NCBI GenBank assembly: GCA_051745635.1 | Contig: JBNJEH010000045.1 | Span: forward strand, 1 to 24,391 | Direction of reading: 5' to 3' | Source of the DNA: Brumimicrobium sp051745635 | Lineage (GTDB): Bacteria; Bacteroidota; Bacteroidia; Flavobacteriales_D; Crocinitomicaceae | DNA: 24,391 bases | Shown here: piece after piece, positions 18,001-24,391 of the stretch | Layout: every line of letters starts with the position of its first letter | Position numbering within the stretch: the first letter of the stretch is position 1 | Made by a program: the position numbers and the translations under genes | Notes under the pieces: generated by a model | Database searches by the model: none | What the model was told of the DNA's origin: nothing | Seen by the model: only the letters and a program-made list of their open reading frames with translations

Positions 18001-18162
18001 ACAATTGATTTAGTATTGAGCAATTACCCGGACAAAGAAGATGACGTGATCAAAGAAGCACAATCGGTCAAAGATGAAATCATGCAGTTGAAAGACGCGT
18101 CAAAGTCAATTGAAGATAATGGCAATCGAAAGATTGATATAAACGAGGGAGATGATGATTAG
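15067..18162 (+). CDS. Large exported tetratricopeptide repeat protein
   Basis: A 1031 aa protein built almost entirely of TPR helices after a signal peptide (MLAQRFITILLFTVAVTCSVA, mature from QRTEK). Repeat units occur throughout; clear examples are YKAEDLFEKEQYSAARATF, YYNIAYAYYKQEDWVQAIQAF, EKALQYFNQIVNDYPNN, YLADIYYQRGEEEKALEYYEQI and HTLAEAHYHQDEYDKAEKI. The many Tyr/Asp-Tyr-Pro ends of repeats resemble BamD/YbgF-type envelope TPRs. The C-terminus is a short charged tail (NRKIDINEGDDD). A periplasmic scaffold role is inferred from the export signal and from the next gene, an outer-membrane barrel protein whose start overlaps this stop by 11 bases. The ATGs at 15067 and 15073 are both possible starts; a TTG at 15061 is less likely. 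A weak -7-like TACTTTTA lies at 15028-15035. The exact partner or process is not identified. Confidence 0.92.
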   Translation: MIMLAQRFITILLFTVAVTCSVAQRTEKYDGEYASFYKAEDLFEKEQYSAARATFAQFLDSFEDKNDPLFVKARYYEGLSALHLYNNDAVKLLQEFINEYPESIYKNDIYLKIGKYFYQRKKYTDAVVWLKKTDRTDVEAHQLTEYYFKLGYAHFQLGEYRAARNAFYEIKDDSSNYAAPALYYYSHIAYQNETYQEALGGFLKLLSHPTFKDEVPYYIAQIYYLLGDYEKLTEFAPELVSEDKEPRTPEMNLLVGDAYYRIKKYDEAAEYLETYDGSSETTREQDYALAFAYFKSQQYEAAIPVFDRVTRKEDQLTQTAYYHIAECYKKTDQLNYARTAFKSAAGLDYDAETQEDALYNYAVLSYELDYNPYNEAIEAFELFLEKFPRSKRREDVYSYLVNVYSNTKRYKEALQSLDRIDDLNIQLKTAYQIVAFNMGIERFERGAYQSAIQALKRVNKYPVNSEISGIALFWTADAHYRLTDYTNAIKVFRDFLSIPGINDQQMKHNAYYNIAYAYYKQEDWVQAIQAFRTYTQLSDIQDENRLADAYTRIGDCYYTREEPDFEKSAMNYEKALNYDAENKDRVLYALAKVYGFRSGKRQERIATLLDIINNYSGSSYVIPAIFDVGMSYKNAGNNEKALQYFNQIVNDYPNNILVQDALIEIADLNYKQKNYTESESYFRRVLNEFSLNDEMCKRATQGLIDIYKATRKQNEVTKLRKEFACAEISEDDEEVIFYEAANELYLNENYEEAVPELKKYLERYPDGRFTIQLLSYLADIYYQRGEEEKALEYYEQIIERPKSSYTEEALVRASKTLYNDGEYERALPYYDQLEDLASTAQVIFNTRVGLMRCNYLLEHYANAAEIAQKVLDDELLGDDDKRIEANYIAGVSLFYTEAYETSKTYLRWTADNTGKERGTEALHTLAEAHYHQDEYDKAEKIHEELMKRKPAYDYWIAKSLILQARVFQARDELFQAEKTIDLVLSNYPDKEDDVIKEAQSVKDEIMQLKDASKSIEDNGNRKIDINEGDDD

Positions 18163-19888
18163 AATGAATGTGATTACAGCGATTTTGAGCATCCTCGCGG
18201 TAGTTTCTGCCGGTTGGTCTCAGGATAATAATGGAGATGTTCGAGTGACGACGGGTTCAGATCGCTCGTTACCGCCCGTCAACAGGATAAGCATGCGACC
18301 TTCTATGATCGATACTGCGATCACTTCTCCCATTACGGATTATCCACTGCTCGTATTACAGGAGAACACGAGTTTTGAGATCGATAAAATTGCACCTGCC
18401 AACATTCGTCATCGTCCGCAATTACCGCAGCTTTATCGCGGATATGCTAAATTGGGAGCTGGAAGTCGCCTCATGGGACTGGGAGAAGTTTATTACAATT
18501 CACTGCGATCGAGAAAATACCATTGGGGCGTACACGCCAAGCATTTGTCAGAATGGGGTCAAATTCCGGATGTAGCGCCTTCACAGTATGACCGCACGAA
18601 GATAAGAGCTTTTGGAAAGGTGGAAGAACGCCGCTACTCGTATGGAGGAGAAATCGGATACAAAAATTACGGGCTTCACTACTATGGTTTTGAAAATCCG
18701 GATGCCGATCGCGACAGCATATCACAACGGTATCAGTCGGTTGATTTTTCAGGATTTTTCGACGCGCACAAGAAAGATTCGGCGATGCTGAATTATCGGA
18801 TCGGGGTGGATTATTCCAATTTTATGGATCAAAAACCTGCTGTGGATTCCCTCGATAAATGGAGAGGAAAAGAAAACAATGTAGGTGTTCGATCGACGTG
18901 GCAGTACAATATGTCGAATAACGTGTTGCTCTCCAATTTAAGAGCGGATGCAGACATCAGTTTTAATGATTACCGCTACGGTATTCGCGATAGCTCGATT
19001 GCGCCGAGTGATACGGGTTTTGTGCATCAGAACACGCTCGTGGAATTGCGTCCCGTGACGAGTTTTTACAGCCTCAATGAGAAATTGCATTTTAAATTGG
19101 GAGGAGCACTTGCTCTCAATATCAATCGGGAAGTTCAGGCCAGTTTATATCCCATTGCCGAAGTAAAATATTCGCTTTTCGATGATTTGTTTATTCCCTA
19201 TGCCGGAGTAGAAGGGGGAATGCAACAGCGCCGTTTCGCACATCTGGCACGCACAAATGAATTTATTCGGTCGAATGTTGAACTGAACAACCGAAGTCGA
19301 TATGAAGCGCATTTTGGGATCAAAGGAACGCTGTCGTCCAAAATGAGCTTTAACCTTGGAGCTTCCTTCGCAACGCACCGCAATCAGGCACTATATGTCA
19401 ACGACACCGTGCTTTCTTCTGGGAATCAATTTCGTGTGATGTACGACACGGTCAATATCTCCACGATCAGCGGGAGCTTATCATATCAGCAAAACGAGAA
19501 ACTGAAAATCGATGGAATTGCTCGCTTTCACAGTTATCAGGCGCGGAATAACCCGTATGCATGGAATTTGCCTCAATTTGAGTTCATTGCGCGCGGAAAT
19601 TACAATATAGCCGACAAGTTGCTATTGACATTAGATTTCACTTTGGAAACGGGAAGGGTAGCCAAAGCCTTTGATCCAAATCAAGCAGGAGTGCTCGAGG
19701 AAGACGGTCAGCTTTATCGACCTTTAGGTGTGATCGCCGATGCCAACATTGGAGCGGAATTTCGCTATACCAAGCGGATTTCTATTTTCGCTAATTTTAA
19801 CAACGTGGCAGCGCAACGCTACAAGAGGTGGTACGGTTACCCGGTTCAGGGATTTCAGTTTATGGCGGGCGCAACGTTTCGCTTCTGA
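18152..19888 (+). CDS. Outer-membrane beta-barrel protein (TonB-receptor-like barrel without plug)
   Basis: A 578 aa exported protein with a signal peptide (residues about 1-23, ending SAGWSQ) and a long run of amphipathic strands ending in GATFRF, the terminal-Phe signature of outer-membrane barrels. Strand-like blocks include GYAKLGAGSRLMGLGEVYYNS, YSYGGEIGYKNYGLHYYGF, KISFNLGASFAT-like segments and ANIGAEFRYTKRISIFANFNNV. The last 60 residues recall the C-terminal strands of TonB-dependent receptors, yet no carboxypeptidase-like or plug domain is seen, so active import is unlikely from this polypeptide alone. The start overlaps the TPR gene by 11 bases. ATGs at 18152, 18155 and 18164 are all possible; a purine-rich GAGGGAG sits just before the first two and 12 bases before the third. 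A functional complex with the TPR protein is likely but inferred. Confidence 0.85.
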   Translation: MMIRMNVITAILSILAVVSAGWSQDNNGDVRVTTGSDRSLPPVNRISMRPSMIDTAITSPITDYPLLVLQENTSFEIDKIAPANIRHRPQLPQLYRGYAKLGAGSRLMGLGEVYYNSLRSRKYHWGVHAKHLSEWGQIPDVAPSQYDRTKIRAFGKVEERRYSYGGEIGYKNYGLHYYGFENPDADRDSISQRYQSVDFSGFFDAHKKDSAMLNYRIGVDYSNFMDQKPAVDSLDKWRGKENNVGVRSTWQYNMSNNVLLSNLRADADISFNDYRYGIRDSSIAPSDTGFVHQNTLVELRPVTSFYSLNEKLHFKLGGALALNINREVQASLYPIAEVKYSLFDDLFIPYAGVEGGMQQRRFAHLARTNEFIRSNVELNNRSRYEAHFGIKGTLSSKMSFNLGASFATHRNQALYVNDTVLSSGNQFRVMYDTVNISTISGSLSYQQNEKLKIDGIARFHSYQARNNPYAWNLPQFEFIARGNYNIADKLLLTLDFTLETGRVAKAFDPNQAGVLEEDGQLYRPLGVIADANIGAEFRYTKRISIFANFNNVAAQRYKRWYGYPVQGFQFMAGATFRF

Positions 19889-19912
19889 CAAAAACCACTG
19901 ATTTCGGGTGTA

Positions 19913-19950
19913 TTTGTTCGAAGAAGTGAACAAACTTTCTTCTTTTTCTG
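19913..19950 (+). terminator. Possible terminator after the TPR/barrel pair
   Basis: TTTGTTC at 19913-19919 pairs with GAACAAA at 19928-19934 around an 8-base loop, followed by a pyrimidine-rich CTTTCTTCTTTTTCTG. The stem is short and A/T-rich, so the call is tentative. It lies 24 bases after the barrel gene stop and just before the dxs promoter. Confidence 0.5.
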
Positions 19951-19951
19951 T

Positions 19952-19982
19952 TTTGTGGACAGAGAAAGTAGCAGTACTTTTG
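19952..19982 (+). promoter_or_regulatory. Consensus Bacteroidota promoter of dxs
   Basis: TTTG at 19952-19955 and TACTTTTG at 19975-19982 are 19 bases apart, an exact match to the Bacteroidota consensus. The -7 element is identical to that of ahcY. The ATG of dxs follows at 20000, leaving a leader of about 10-12 bases. Confidence 0.8.
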
Positions 19983-19999
19983 TTTTAATTGAATAAACC

Positions 20000-21964
20000 A
20001 TGGCAAATTATCAAGCTGGTCAACTATTAAAGGATATCAATAATCCCGCTGATCTCCGCAAACTGACGGAGGAAGAACTTCCGCAAGTAAGTGACGAGGT
20101 CAGACAATACATTATCGATGTTATTTCAGAGATTGGAAACTCGCATTTTGGAGCGAGCTTAGGCGTTGTCGAACTGACAGTAGCGCTGCATTACGTGTTT
20201 AATACCCCCGAAGATCAATTGGTTTGGGATGTGGGCCACCAGGCTTATGGACACAAAATTCTGACGGGTAGAAGAGATGTCTTCCATACGAACAGAATCA
20301 AAGGAGGAATTAGTGGCTTTCCGAAGCGCAGCGAAAGTGAATACGATACATTTGGTGTAGGTCATTCTTCAACTTCTATCTCCGGAGCATTGGGAATGGC
20401 AGTGGCTAATCGCTATAAAGGAGAAAAAGACCGCCAGCATATCGCTGTCATTGGGGATGGAGCACTGACGGCCGGTTTGGCATTTGAGGGACTCAATCAC
20501 GCCGGTTTTGAAAAAGATGCTAACCTCTTGGTGGTGTTGAATGATAATTGCATGTCCATCGACCCCAACGTCGGGGCGTTGAAGGATTACCTCACGGACA
20601 TCACGACCTCGCACACGTATAATAAAGTGAAAGATGAGGTGTGGAGTATGCTGGGAAAACTTTCTAAGTTTGGCCCGGATGCCCGAACGGTTGTGAGCAA
20701 AGTATCTACCGCTTTAAAAGGAAGCTTATTGAAGCAATCGAACATGTTCGAATCCCTTAATTTTAGATATTTCGGTCCTGTTGATGGTCACGATGTGATA
20801 GGACTAAAAAAGATATTTGAAGATTTAAAAGATATTCCGGGTCCGAAAATATTACACTGTGTAACCAAGAAAGGCAAAGGATTTAAGTTTTCTGAAGAAG
20901 GAAATCCGACACAGTGGCACGCTCCGGGTGTTTTTAATAAAGATACGGGCGAAATTGTTAAAATCGTTCCCACATCTCCTCAGCCACCAAAATACCAGCA
21001 AGTATTTGGACATACGATTGTAGAGCTGGCAGAAGAGAATGATAAAATTATGGGGATTACTCCGGCGATGCCTTCGGGAAGTTCGCTGAACATTATGATG
21101 GAAGCAATGCCCGGTCGCGCTTTTGATGTGGGGATTGCCGAGCAACACGCCGTCACCTTTTCGGCAGGACTCGCCACGCAGGGAATGATTCCGTTCTGTA
21201 ATATCTATTCATCGTTTATGCAACGCGCGTATGATCAAGTGATTCACGATGTGGCGTTACAAAATCTCAATGTGGTGTTCTGTTTAGACCGCGCAGGTTT
21301 TGCGGGAGCAGACGGAGCTACACACCACGGAGCCTATGACTATGCTTACATGCGCGCCGTACCCAACATGACGGTAGCGGCACCGATGAATGAATCGGAA
21401 TTGCGCAATATGATGATGACCGCACAACAAGACGACATGGGACCATTCAGCATTCGGTATCCGCGCGGAAAAGGTGTTATGACAGAATGGAAAACAGCCA
21501 TGAAACAAATGAAAGTGGGGACGGGGAGACGCGTAACCGCTGGAGAAGACATTGCTATTTTGACGATTGGTCACCCGGGTAATTTTGCCCAGGATGCCAT
21601 TGAGGAATTAAAACAACTGGGAGCTTCCGTTGCACATTACGACATGCGTTTTGTGAAGCCTTTAGATGAAAATCTCTTACACGAAGTTTTCTCTAAATTT
21701 GACAAAGTGATCACCGTTGAAGACGGCTGTCTCATGGGCGGAATGGGAAGTGCGATTCTCGAGTTTATGGTGGATCAGGGCTACACGGCAAAAGTCAAGC
21801 GTTTGGGAATTCCGGATGAATTTCTACACCACGGAACACAGCAAGAGCTCTACATAGATGCTGGATTCGATACGGAAAGCATCATCAAAACGACGATCGA
21901 ATTGCTTCCCGAACTAAAGGCGGATTTGAGTGATGAAAACAAGCAAAAATATTCTGTAGGGTAG
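20000..21964 (+). CDS. dxs: 1-deoxy-D-xylulose-5-phosphate synthase
   Basis: First enzyme of the MEP isoprenoid pathway: condenses pyruvate and glyceraldehyde 3-phosphate to DXP using thiamine diphosphate; cytoplasmic. At 654 aa it is slightly longer than the usual 620-640. Conserved features are H49 and GASLGVVELTVALH (51-64), VWDVGHQAYGHK (75-86), the ThDP/Mg motif GDGALTAG (152-159) with NDN at 182-184, and the pyrimidine-domain glutamate E382 in GIAEQHAVTF, followed by the transketolase C-terminal domain (DYAYMRAVPNMTVAAP; FSIRYPRGKG). Start at 20000 agrees with the promoter just upstream. It appears monocistronic; the next gene is convergent, with stops 9 bases apart. All catalytic residues I can check are present. 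Confidence 0.98.
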   Translation: MANYQAGQLLKDINNPADLRKLTEEELPQVSDEVRQYIIDVISEIGNSHFGASLGVVELTVALHYVFNTPEDQLVWDVGHQAYGHKILTGRRDVFHTNRIKGGISGFPKRSESEYDTFGVGHSSTSISGALGMAVANRYKGEKDRQHIAVIGDGALTAGLAFEGLNHAGFEKDANLLVVLNDNCMSIDPNVGALKDYLTDITTSHTYNKVKDEVWSMLGKLSKFGPDARTVVSKVSTALKGSLLKQSNMFESLNFRYFGPVDGHDVIGLKKIFEDLKDIPGPKILHCVTKKGKGFKFSEEGNPTQWHAPGVFNKDTGEIVKIVPTSPQPPKYQQVFGHTIVELAEENDKIMGITPAMPSGSSLNIMMEAMPGRAFDVGIAEQHAVTFSAGLATQGMIPFCNIYSSFMQRAYDQVIHDVALQNLNVVFCLDRAGFAGADGATHHGAYDYAYMRAVPNMTVAAPMNESELRNMMMTAQQDDMGPFSIRYPRGKGVMTEWKTAMKQMKVGTGRRVTAGEDIAILTIGHPGNFAQDAIEELKQLGASVAHYDMRFVKPLDENLLHEVFSKFDKVITVEDGCLMGGMGSAILEFMVDQGYTAKVKRLGIPDEFLHHGTQQELYIDAGFDTESIIKTTIELLPELKADLSDENKQKYSVG

Positions 21965-21966
21965 TG

Positions 21967-21985
21967 AAAAAGTTTACTCTTTTTT
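21967..21985. terminator. Weak bidirectional A/T hairpin between convergent genes
   Basis: AAAAAG at 21967-21972 and CTTTTT at 21979-21984 flank a six-base loop between the convergent dxs and small secreted-protein genes. With one G-C pair the stem is weak, but the A and T runs on both sides fit a bidirectional terminator. Confidence 0.3.
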
Positions 21986-22276
21986 GATTAGCGTGTAGGT
22001 ATGTCGAGTCTTATCGTCCGTGTAAGTACCTGAACTTGAACTTTTAATTTCATAACCTTTCTCTAACCATTTGTCAAGCTCTATTTTTAACTCAACATAT
22101 AGATCCATGTGTTCTTTATTATAAGTGGATGTATAATCTGGTTTAACCACTAAAATTTTAACATTCCCTAAGTGAGAGGTTCCAGAAATAATGACTGATG
22201 AAACTTTTTGTGAATAGCAATTGGATGATAATAGCAATGAAAACGATATAATTGAAATCCGTATCAAATTATTCAT
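21974..22276 (-). CDS. Small exported hypothetical protein
   Basis: A 100 aa protein that I do not recognise. Residues 1-23 form a signal peptide (MNNLIRISIISFSLLLSSNC, cut likely after YSQ); the Cys at 20 does not sit in a good lipobox, since SSNC lacks the Leu, but a lipoprotein is not excluded. The mature 77 residues are polar, with a probable strand-helix-strand layout: VSSVIISGTSH, KILVVKPDYTSTY, a helix near VELKIELDKWLEKGYEI, and a final strand HTYTLIKKE. Such short exported proteins are common in Bacteroidota. It is more A/T-rich than its neighbours, which may point to recent acquisition or fast evolution. An exact TAnnTTTG -7 element lies about 28 bases upstream. Confidence 0.75.
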   Translation of the reverse strand: MNNLIRISIISFSLLLSSNCYSQKVSSVIISGTSHLGNVKILVVKPDYTSTYNKEHMDLYVELKIELDKWLEKGYEIKSSSSGTYTDDKTRHTYTLIKKE

Positions 22277-22303
22277 AATGGATTATTTTGATAGACTTAA
22301 AAA

Positions 22304-22311
22304 CAAACTTA
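22304..22311 (-). promoter_or_regulatory. Bacteroidota -7 element upstream of the small exported protein
   Basis: On the minus strand this reads TAAGTTTG, an exact TAnnTTTG match, about 28 bases before the ATG at 22276. It overlaps the stop codon of the aldehyde dehydrogenase gene; the -33 region would lie inside that gene, and no TTTG is seen there. Confidence 0.45.
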
Positions 22312-23751
22312 ACTTTTTACAAACACATTCTTCGGTTCAGTAAAGAATTTCAGGGCTTCCCAACCGCCTTCACGACCGACACCAGACGACTTTGTACCTC
22401 CAAAAGGCGTTCTCAAATCGCGAACGAGCCATGCATTGATCCAGACAATCCCCGCATCGATTTCATCAGCCATGTTGTGGGCGCGCTTGAGATCGTTCGT
22501 CCAGATTGTGGCGCTGAGGCCGTATTCAGTAGAATTTGCCATTTTTAATACTTCTTCTTCATCTTCAAAGGGGGTTATTGTCACAACCGGTCCGAAAATC
22601 TCTTCCTGATTGGTGCGACAACTATAGTCCAGGCCTTCAATTATCGTCGGAGCAATGTAAAATCCATTGTCGTATGGAGCATCTAATCGAACGCGGTGTC
22701 CTCCTGCGAGTACTGTTCCACCTTCTTCTTTGGCCAGCTCAATGTAGCTCAATACTTTTTCCATGTGCGACTCAGAAACTACAGCCCCTAATTGTGCTTT
22801 TGGGTCCTCTGGGTTGGACACTTTTGCCTTTTTGATCTTCTCCACAAATGCCGTTTTGAATTTTTCATAGATTCCGCGTTGCACAAAGATTCTTGAACCA
22901 CATAAGCAGATCTGCCCCTGGTTGGCAAAACTCGAGCGAATCGTCGTCTTCAGCATTTCATCAAAGTCACAGTCGTCAAAGATGACGTTTGGATTTTTAC
23001 CGCCGAGTTCAAGCGACAGTTTCTTAAACATCGGTGCGGCAATCGAGGCAATGGCTTTACCCGTTGCCGTTCCTCCTGTAAATGAGATCGCTTTGGTGTC
23101 CTTGTGTCGCACGATAGCATCTCCGGCGTGTTGACCGTATCCATGCACGATGTTGAGCACGCCTTTCGGAAACCCGACATCTTCCATGACTTGACATAGC
23201 AAATAAGCCGTATAGGGCGTAACTTCGGATGGTTTCGCTACCACACAATTCCCGGCAGCCAATGCAGGTGCAATTTTCCAGGTGAATAAATACAGCGGCA
23301 AATTCCACGGAGAGATGCAACCGACTACACCAAGTGGTTTTCTGAGTGTATAGTTAAATCCAACACCCACCATGTTGTGGGATTCAGAGGCGAAATGTTG
23401 AATTCCTGTAGCGAAAAATTTAAAATTTGAAACAGCGCGAGGAATATCGACATGTTCGGCGAGTTTGACCGGTTTTCCATTATCGCGGCTTTCTGCTGTG
23501 ACAAATTCATCCATGCGTGCTTTGATCCCGTCTGCAATTTTCATCATCCAGTCACCGCGCTCTTCAATACTCATCTTTGACCAACCGGGAAAGGCATTTT
23601 TGGCTGCTGCTACAGCTGCCTCCACATCTGCTGCCTGCGAATTGGGAATTTGCGAATAGACTTCACCTTTAGCCGGTTCGATGTTGTCGAAATACTTGCC
23701 TTCCTGAGGGGCAACGAAAGCCCCGTTAATATAGTTCTGAATCTTTTCCAT
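22309..23751 (-). CDS. Aldehyde dehydrogenase, 2-aminomuconic/2-hydroxymuconic semialdehyde type
   Basis: NAD-dependent aldehyde dehydrogenase of 480 aa, cytoplasmic. Catalytic residues are N150 (SPWNLPL), E248 (LELGGKNP) and C282 (NQGQICLCGSR); the NAD-binding FTGGTATG is at 224-231. The run QICLCGSRIFVQ and the late VRDLRTPFGG with KSSGVGREGG are characteristic of the subgroup that holds human ALDH8A1 and bacterial 2-aminomuconate or 2-hydroxymuconate semialdehyde dehydrogenases, where arginines near these sites bind the substrate carboxylate. A role late in tryptophan (kynurenine) or aromatic-ring catabolism is therefore likely, though other semialdehydes are possible. No other pathway gene is adjacent; the cyclase-family hydrolase 18 kb away is only a loose link. 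A TAACTTTA element upstream of the start is a weak promoter candidate. Confidence 0.93.
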   Translation of the reverse strand: MEKIQNYINGAFVAPQEGKYFDNIEPAKGEVYSQIPNSQAADVEAAVAAAKNAFPGWSKMSIEERGDWMMKIADGIKARMDEFVTAESRDNGKPVKLAEHVDIPRAVSNFKFFATGIQHFASESHNMVGVGFNYTLRKPLGVVGCISPWNLPLYLFTWKIAPALAAGNCVVAKPSEVTPYTAYLLCQVMEDVGFPKGVLNIVHGYGQHAGDAIVRHKDTKAISFTGGTATGKAIASIAAPMFKKLSLELGGKNPNVIFDDCDFDEMLKTTIRSSFANQGQICLCGSRIFVQRGIYEKFKTAFVEKIKKAKVSNPEDPKAQLGAVVSESHMEKVLSYIELAKEEGGTVLAGGHRVRLDAPYDNGFYIAPTIIEGLDYSCRTNQEEIFGPVVTITPFEDEEEVLKMANSTEYGLSATIWTNDLKRAHNMADEIDAGIVWINAWLVRDLRTPFGGTKSSGVGREGGWEALKFFTEPKNVFVKS

Positions 23752-24391
23752 GTCTTTTACCTTTGGTTCGATAAAGTTAAGAAATTTGACGGGCAGGGAT
23801 TTTAGTTCTCCCTAATTTTTATAGAACATTTGCATCCTTTAAAATACTTGCTTCTTTTAGCTGATTTCATCAATTGACAGTTTAAATCTGAACATCGCTC
23901 CCAACTAAAACTACAAGAGATAATTCGAATTCCAAGACTTAAAGGGTGTAAAACGAGGAGCTTACTTTATTATTTTTAATTAGCTTTTTTGACGGGAGTA
24001 AGGTTGTTTTTATCGAAAGTTTTGTTTGTGGATGCGCATTATATTTGAGCGAAGGAGCAACGAACTGGAAATTGTCAATGATGGTGAAAGCTCCGCAGTT
24101 TGTCGCAGGAGAAGAAAAAGCACTGCTTTTGAAGACCAAACGTAAGTGCAGGGGACACCATCATCAATTTTCAGGAGTGCAAACGAGATCAAATATCAAG
24201 CGCTAGATCTTTCCTGCCCTCGGCAAACGGGGTTGTTACTTTTTGCAGCAACCGACCGAAGGGAGCCCACCGTCTGTCCCGAAAAAAACGGAAACACAAA
24301 AAAGATATACAACTGTGAACAAAAAGTGAAGAGTGTCTTTTATTTATCCAGAACTCAGGAATATGGAAAACTATTCTTCATTTTTTTCATC
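23752..24391. other. 640-base tail without a convincing gene
   Basis: The first 200 bases are A/T-rich and show nothing. From about 23950 the composition changes and several frames on both strands stay open for 60 or more codons without a usual start context. One plus-strand frame is open from 23952 to its stop at 24206; its first ATG, at 24078, would give 42 aa. Two minus-strand frames overlap it. A further plus frame is open from about 24138 to the window end. A GC-rich nested stem-loop lies at 24217-24263. At the very edge an ATG at 24363 opens a plus-strand frame starting MENYSSFF, which could be the first codons of a gene outside the window. No recognised RNA family, tRNA or transposase was found. 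Confidence 0.4.
24217..24263. repeat. Nested inverted repeat / stem-loop
   Basis: CCCTCGG (24217-24223) can pair with CCGAAGGG (24256-24263, one bulged A). Inside it, GGTTGTT (24231-24237) pairs with AGCAACC (24247-24253, one G-T pair) around a 9-base loop. Neither strand has a T-run after it, so it is not a typical terminator. A structured RNA, recombination site or transfer origin are all possible; none is shown. Confidence 0.5.

Noticed and set aside
17615..18004. Minus-strand frame of 129 codons
   Set aside because: Antisense within the TPR gene; composition follows from the complementary codons and no domain is visible.
23752..24391. tmRNA, RNase P RNA, SRP RNA or tRNA in the gene-free tail
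   Set aside because: None of the conserved core sequences of these RNAs, no tag-peptide frame and no cloverleaf with TTCGA loop could be found.
1..24391. CRISPR array or a complete insertion sequence or defence system
   Set aside because: No regularly spaced direct repeats, no transposase or Cas-like protein, and no toxin-antitoxin or restriction genes are seen; the NUMOD4/HNH protein is the only nuclease-like gene.

Overview
The window reads as an ordinary chromosomal stretch of a member of the Bacteroidota, most likely Flavobacteriales; I cannot place it more precisely. The reasons are: an IPExxxVDY-family gene next to pyruvate kinase; a DUF6909-type protein; several promoters of the Bacteroidota form (TTTG, about 20 bp, TAnnTTTG) lying just upstream of start codons; and many signal-peptide proteins predicted to be outer-membrane barrels. 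Coding density is high and nearly all genes look intact.

Left part (1-9312, all minus strand). Transcription runs right to left: a NUMOD4/HNH-type protein, asnS (asparaginyl-tRNA synthetase), then a tightly packed group of rpoN (sigma-54), an integral membrane protein, an M48 metallopeptidase lipoprotein, a cyclase-family hydrolase and a secreted DUF5060-type putative glycoside hydrolase. Neighbours in this group overlap by 1-4 bases or are 10 bases apart, so an operon is likely. After a short gap with its own -7 element come the IPExxxVDY gene and pyruvate kinase, which runs off the left edge.

Middle (9313-14181, plus strand). A DUF6909-type protein whose C-terminal half carries nucleosidase/phosphorylase-like motifs sits directly upstream of ahcY (S-adenosylhomocysteine hydrolase). 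ahcY has a textbook Bacteroidota promoter and a strong intrinsic terminator. Two tandem paralogous small outer-membrane-barrel-like proteins sharing a YPNWG motif follow.

Right part (14195-24391). A minus-strand FtsE-like ATPase is divergent from a plus-strand pair: a giant TPR protein (about 1030 aa) whose end overlaps a 578 aa outer-membrane barrel protein. Then come dxs (MEP isoprenoid pathway, own promoter), a small secreted hypothetical protein and an aldehyde dehydrogenase of the 2-aminomuconic/2-hydroxymuconic semialdehyde type, the last two on the minus strand. The final 640 bases hold no convincing gene. They do contain a GC-rich nested stem-loop and a run of overlapping open frames without a start, which may be the edge of an accessory element or a structured RNA.

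I see no CRISPR array, tRNA, rRNA, complete insertion sequence or recognisable defence system. The most promising leads are the nucleosidase-like DUF6909 protein beside ahcY, the sigma-54/envelope/glycosidase operon, and the structured non-coding tail.
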